5,964 nt of DNA from Fibrobacterales bacterium (GTDB taxonomy: Bacteria; Fibrobacterota; Fibrobacteria; Fibrobacterales; Fibrobacteraceae). Positions 4,748-5,964 of this stretch are shown here, piece after piece. Numbering within the stretch: the stretch's first letter is position 1; the number at the start of each line of letters is the position of its first letter. The notes under the pieces are model-generated. The model searched no databases. It was not told the origin of the DNA and saw only the letters and a program-made list of their open reading frames with translations. Location of the stretch: the NCBI GenBank assembly GCA_025997455.1, contig BNUP01000131.1, positions 1 through 5,964 on the forward strand, given 5' to 3'. The position numbers and the translations under genes are program-made.

Positions 4748-5632
4748 TTAAATTTCAGGTTGTTTGCCTGTTAAGCGAACAAAAATTTCCACATATTTAT
4801 CGAGTACTTTTTTTGCAACGGCAGGCGGAATTTCGGGTCCCGGATATTCCTTATTCCAATCGAGCGTTTCAAGCCAATCGCGAATGTATTGTTTATCTAA
4901 ACTCTCTTGGTTTTCGCCTTCTTTATATTTTGCGGCATCCCAATAACGCGAAGAATCCGGTGTTAAAACTTCATCTATGAGAATAGTTTTTCCGTCGATT
5001 TCGCCAAATTCAAATTTTGTATCCGCTAAAATAATTCCCTTTGTCAAGGCATAATCGCGTGCCTGCGAATACACTTGTAAAGTTAAATCGCGAAGGTCTG
5101 CGGCAACTTTTTCACCCACAATAGGAATGGTCTGTTCATAAGAAATATTTTCATCGTGTCCTACATCTGGTTTGGTGCTCGGTGTGTAGATGGCAGGGTC
5201 AATTTTTGCACAGAGTTTCATTTCTGCAGGCAGAGTGTGCCCGCAAATTTTTCCCGTGCGTTGGTAGTCCTTCCACCCCGAACCCACAATGTAACCTCGC
5301 ACAATACACTCCACACTGTGGCGGTGCGCCTTTTTCACAATCATCGACCGACCGCGCAAATAATCTGTGTATGGTTTTAGCACCGCAGGATATTCCTCAA
5401 CGGAAGCGGTCACCAAATGATTTGGCATTTTCAAATGTTCAAACCAAAAAAGTGAAAGTTGATTTAAAATTTTTCCTTTTCCCGAAATCGGAGTCGGGAG
5501 AACCACATCAAAAGCGGAGAGTCTGTCGCTCGCCACCATCAAAAAATACTCGCCAAGGTCATACATATCGCGCACCTTGCCTTGGTGGAATAGCGGCACG
5601 CTCTTTATTGGAGTTTCAAATTTTAATGACAT
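4748..5632 (-). CDS. purC: Phosphoribosylaminoimidazole-succinocarboxamide synthase (SAICAR synthetase)
   Basis: 294-residue cytoplasmic enzyme of de novo purine synthesis, joining CAIR and aspartate using ATP to make SAICAR. Conserved features are GKVRDMY (18-24, ATP site), ASDRLSAFDV (34-43), the first family signature SVECIVRGY with GSGWKDY (106-123), TPSTKPDVGHDENIS (150-164), LADTKFEFG (202-210) and LIDEVLTPDSSRYW (218-231). Length and sequence fit the longer yeast-like class also found in many bacteria, rather than the roughly 237-residue E. coli form. The frame is complete. The ATG at 5632-5630 gives the expected N-terminus, but the bases just upstream on the minus strand are pyrimidine-rich (TTTCCCCCA) with no Shine-Dalgarno site. 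No purine riboswitch or PurR-type operator was recognised upstream. It ends 3 bases from the hrpB stop, leaving no room for an intergenic terminator. Confidence 0.97.
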   Translation of the reverse strand: MSLKFETPIKSVPLFHQGKVRDMYDLGEYFLMVASDRLSAFDVVLPTPISGKGKILNQLSLFWFEHLKMPNHLVTASVEEYPAVLKPYTDYLRGRSMIVKKAHRHSVECIVRGYIVGSGWKDYQRTGKICGHTLPAEMKLCAKIDPAIYTPSTKPDVGHDENISYEQTIPIVGEKVAADLRDLTLQVYSQARDYALTKGIILADTKFEFGEIDGKTILIDEVLTPDSSRYWDAAKYKEGENQESLDKQYIRDWLETLDWNKEYPGPEIPPAVAKKVLDKYVEIFVRLTGKQPEI

Positions 5633-5794
5633 TGGGGGAAAGTAGAAAAAGTTTAGAGGGTAAAGAGTAGAGAGTAGAGTTTCATCTGCGTTGCAAAAAT
5701 AGGGTATGGGGTGTGGGGAACTCGGCGGTGCAAATTTTTCTGGGGCACTCTATCCACACCGCGTTCACAACTTTTAGCCAACACTCTAACTTAC

Positions 5795-5810
5795 GAGTGC
5801 TAAAGCACTC
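5795..5810. repeat. Hairpin, 6-bp perfect stem
   Basis: GAGTGC (5795-5800), loop TAAA, GCACTC (5805-5810). No T-run follows on either strand. It lies 7 bases from the next hairpin, and the pair may mark the 3' region of a minus-strand gene ending near 5895. Confidence 0.6.
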
Positions 5811-5817
5811 TCTCTCC

Positions 5818-5839
5818 GAAAGCCAAACTCTTGGCTTTC
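5818..5839. repeat. Hairpin, 9-bp perfect stem
   Basis: GAAAGCCAA (5818-5826), loop ACTC, TTGGCTTTC (5831-5839). It is strong enough for a terminator stem, but neither strand continues with a proper T-run. It could be a weak terminator or part of a dispersed palindromic repeat. Confidence 0.65.
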
Positions 5840-5894
5840 TGTGTTGCAAGTTTGGGTATAGGGTATGGGGAATAGAGTGTAAAGTTATTATTCT

Positions 5895-5964
5895 TTACTC
5901 TTTTTCTACATTCCTCTGCAATGCCTTATATATTTGTGTTATTTGCGATTTTTCTTTTTGGATG
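5895..5964 (-). CDS. Possible C-terminal end of an unidentified protein (partial)
   Basis: Read on the minus strand from the right edge, one frame is open for 22 codons before TAA at 5897-5895; the other two minus frames hit stops sooner. The peptide ends YKALQRNVEKE and looks like a polar, helix-forming C-terminus. It would share orientation with purC. Too short to identify. The competing reading is a plus-strand start at ATG 5921 coding a hydrophobic N-terminus, but that lacks a ribosome binding site. Confidence 0.3.
   Translation of the reverse strand, partial: IQKEKSQITQIYKALQRNVEKE

Larger units (their letters stand above)
5633..5894. other. Intergenic region upstream of purC with short repeats
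   Basis: No gene is supported here. The purC-proximal part is purine-rich on the plus strand and includes AGAGTAG twice in tandem (5664-5677). GTTGCAA followed by TAGGGTATGGGG occurs twice (5690-5711 and 5843-5870). GGTGTGG (5710-5716) and CCACACC (5754-5760) can pair over a long loop. The two compact hairpins are listed separately. The purC promoter must lie here or further upstream on the minus strand, but no convincing -35/-10 pair was found. Confidence 0.6.

Noticed and set aside
4657..4980. Plus-strand 107-codon frame across the hrpB/purC junction
   Set aside because: It overlaps two well supported genes in other frames and has no recognisable features.
5182..5670. Plus-strand 162-codon frame opposite purC
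   Set aside because: Antisense shadow of the conserved purC frame; its composition is low-quality and it has no motif.
5633..5760. Purine riboswitch or PurR box before purC
   Set aside because: No three-way-junction layout or recognisable PurR palindrome could be found on the minus strand; only short repeats are present.

Overview
The window holds the 3' part of a housekeeping gene (aspS), a small toxin-antitoxin neighbourhood, a complete RNA-helicase-like gene (hrpB) and a complete purine gene on the opposite strand (purC). The DNA is moderately AT-rich and encodes ordinary bacterial proteins. The AspRS is the bacterial type with an inserted GAD domain, and PurC is of the longer, yeast-like class. 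The toxin-antitoxin genes have clear Shine-Dalgarno sites, whereas hrpB and purC have weak or no visible ones. This suggests a Gram-negative-type bacterium outside the Proteobacteria. Fibrobacterota is my tentative guess, from general impression and not from a diagnostic marker.

Layout, left to right. Up to 1205: C-terminal 400 residues of aspartyl-tRNA synthetase (+). 1206-1459: a structured intergenic leader with a possible promoter, a 75-bp repeat (copy 1) and two further hairpins. 1460-1995: a RelB/DinJ-family antitoxin gene overlapping by one base a Txe/YoeB-family mRNA-interferase gene with all catalytic residues present. 1996-2197: a second leader, with a possible promoter and a 70/75 identical copy of the repeat. 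2198-2494: a second RelB/DinJ-like antitoxin with no toxin next to it. 2510-4744: HrpB, starting 15 bases after the orphan antitoxin. 4748-5632 (-): purC, convergent with hrpB with a 3-base gap. 5633-5964: intergenic DNA with purine-rich short repeats, two perfect hairpins, a direct repeat and long-range inverted arms. The right edge may carry the last codons of another minus-strand gene.

The most interesting part is 1206-2200. Two antitoxin genes whose proteins are only about 36% identical over their aligned first 50 residues sit behind nearly identical leader DNA. That DNA contains a -10-like hexamer embedded in a long palindrome and several copies of a GAAGAACTC half-site in both orientations. 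This looks like a shared autoregulatory operator for two paralogous antitoxins, so the orphan could cross-regulate the complete module and perhaps hrpB. A mobile or dispersed repeat is the main alternative. Nothing here proves a new system; the reading of the leaders is inference from sequence symmetry.
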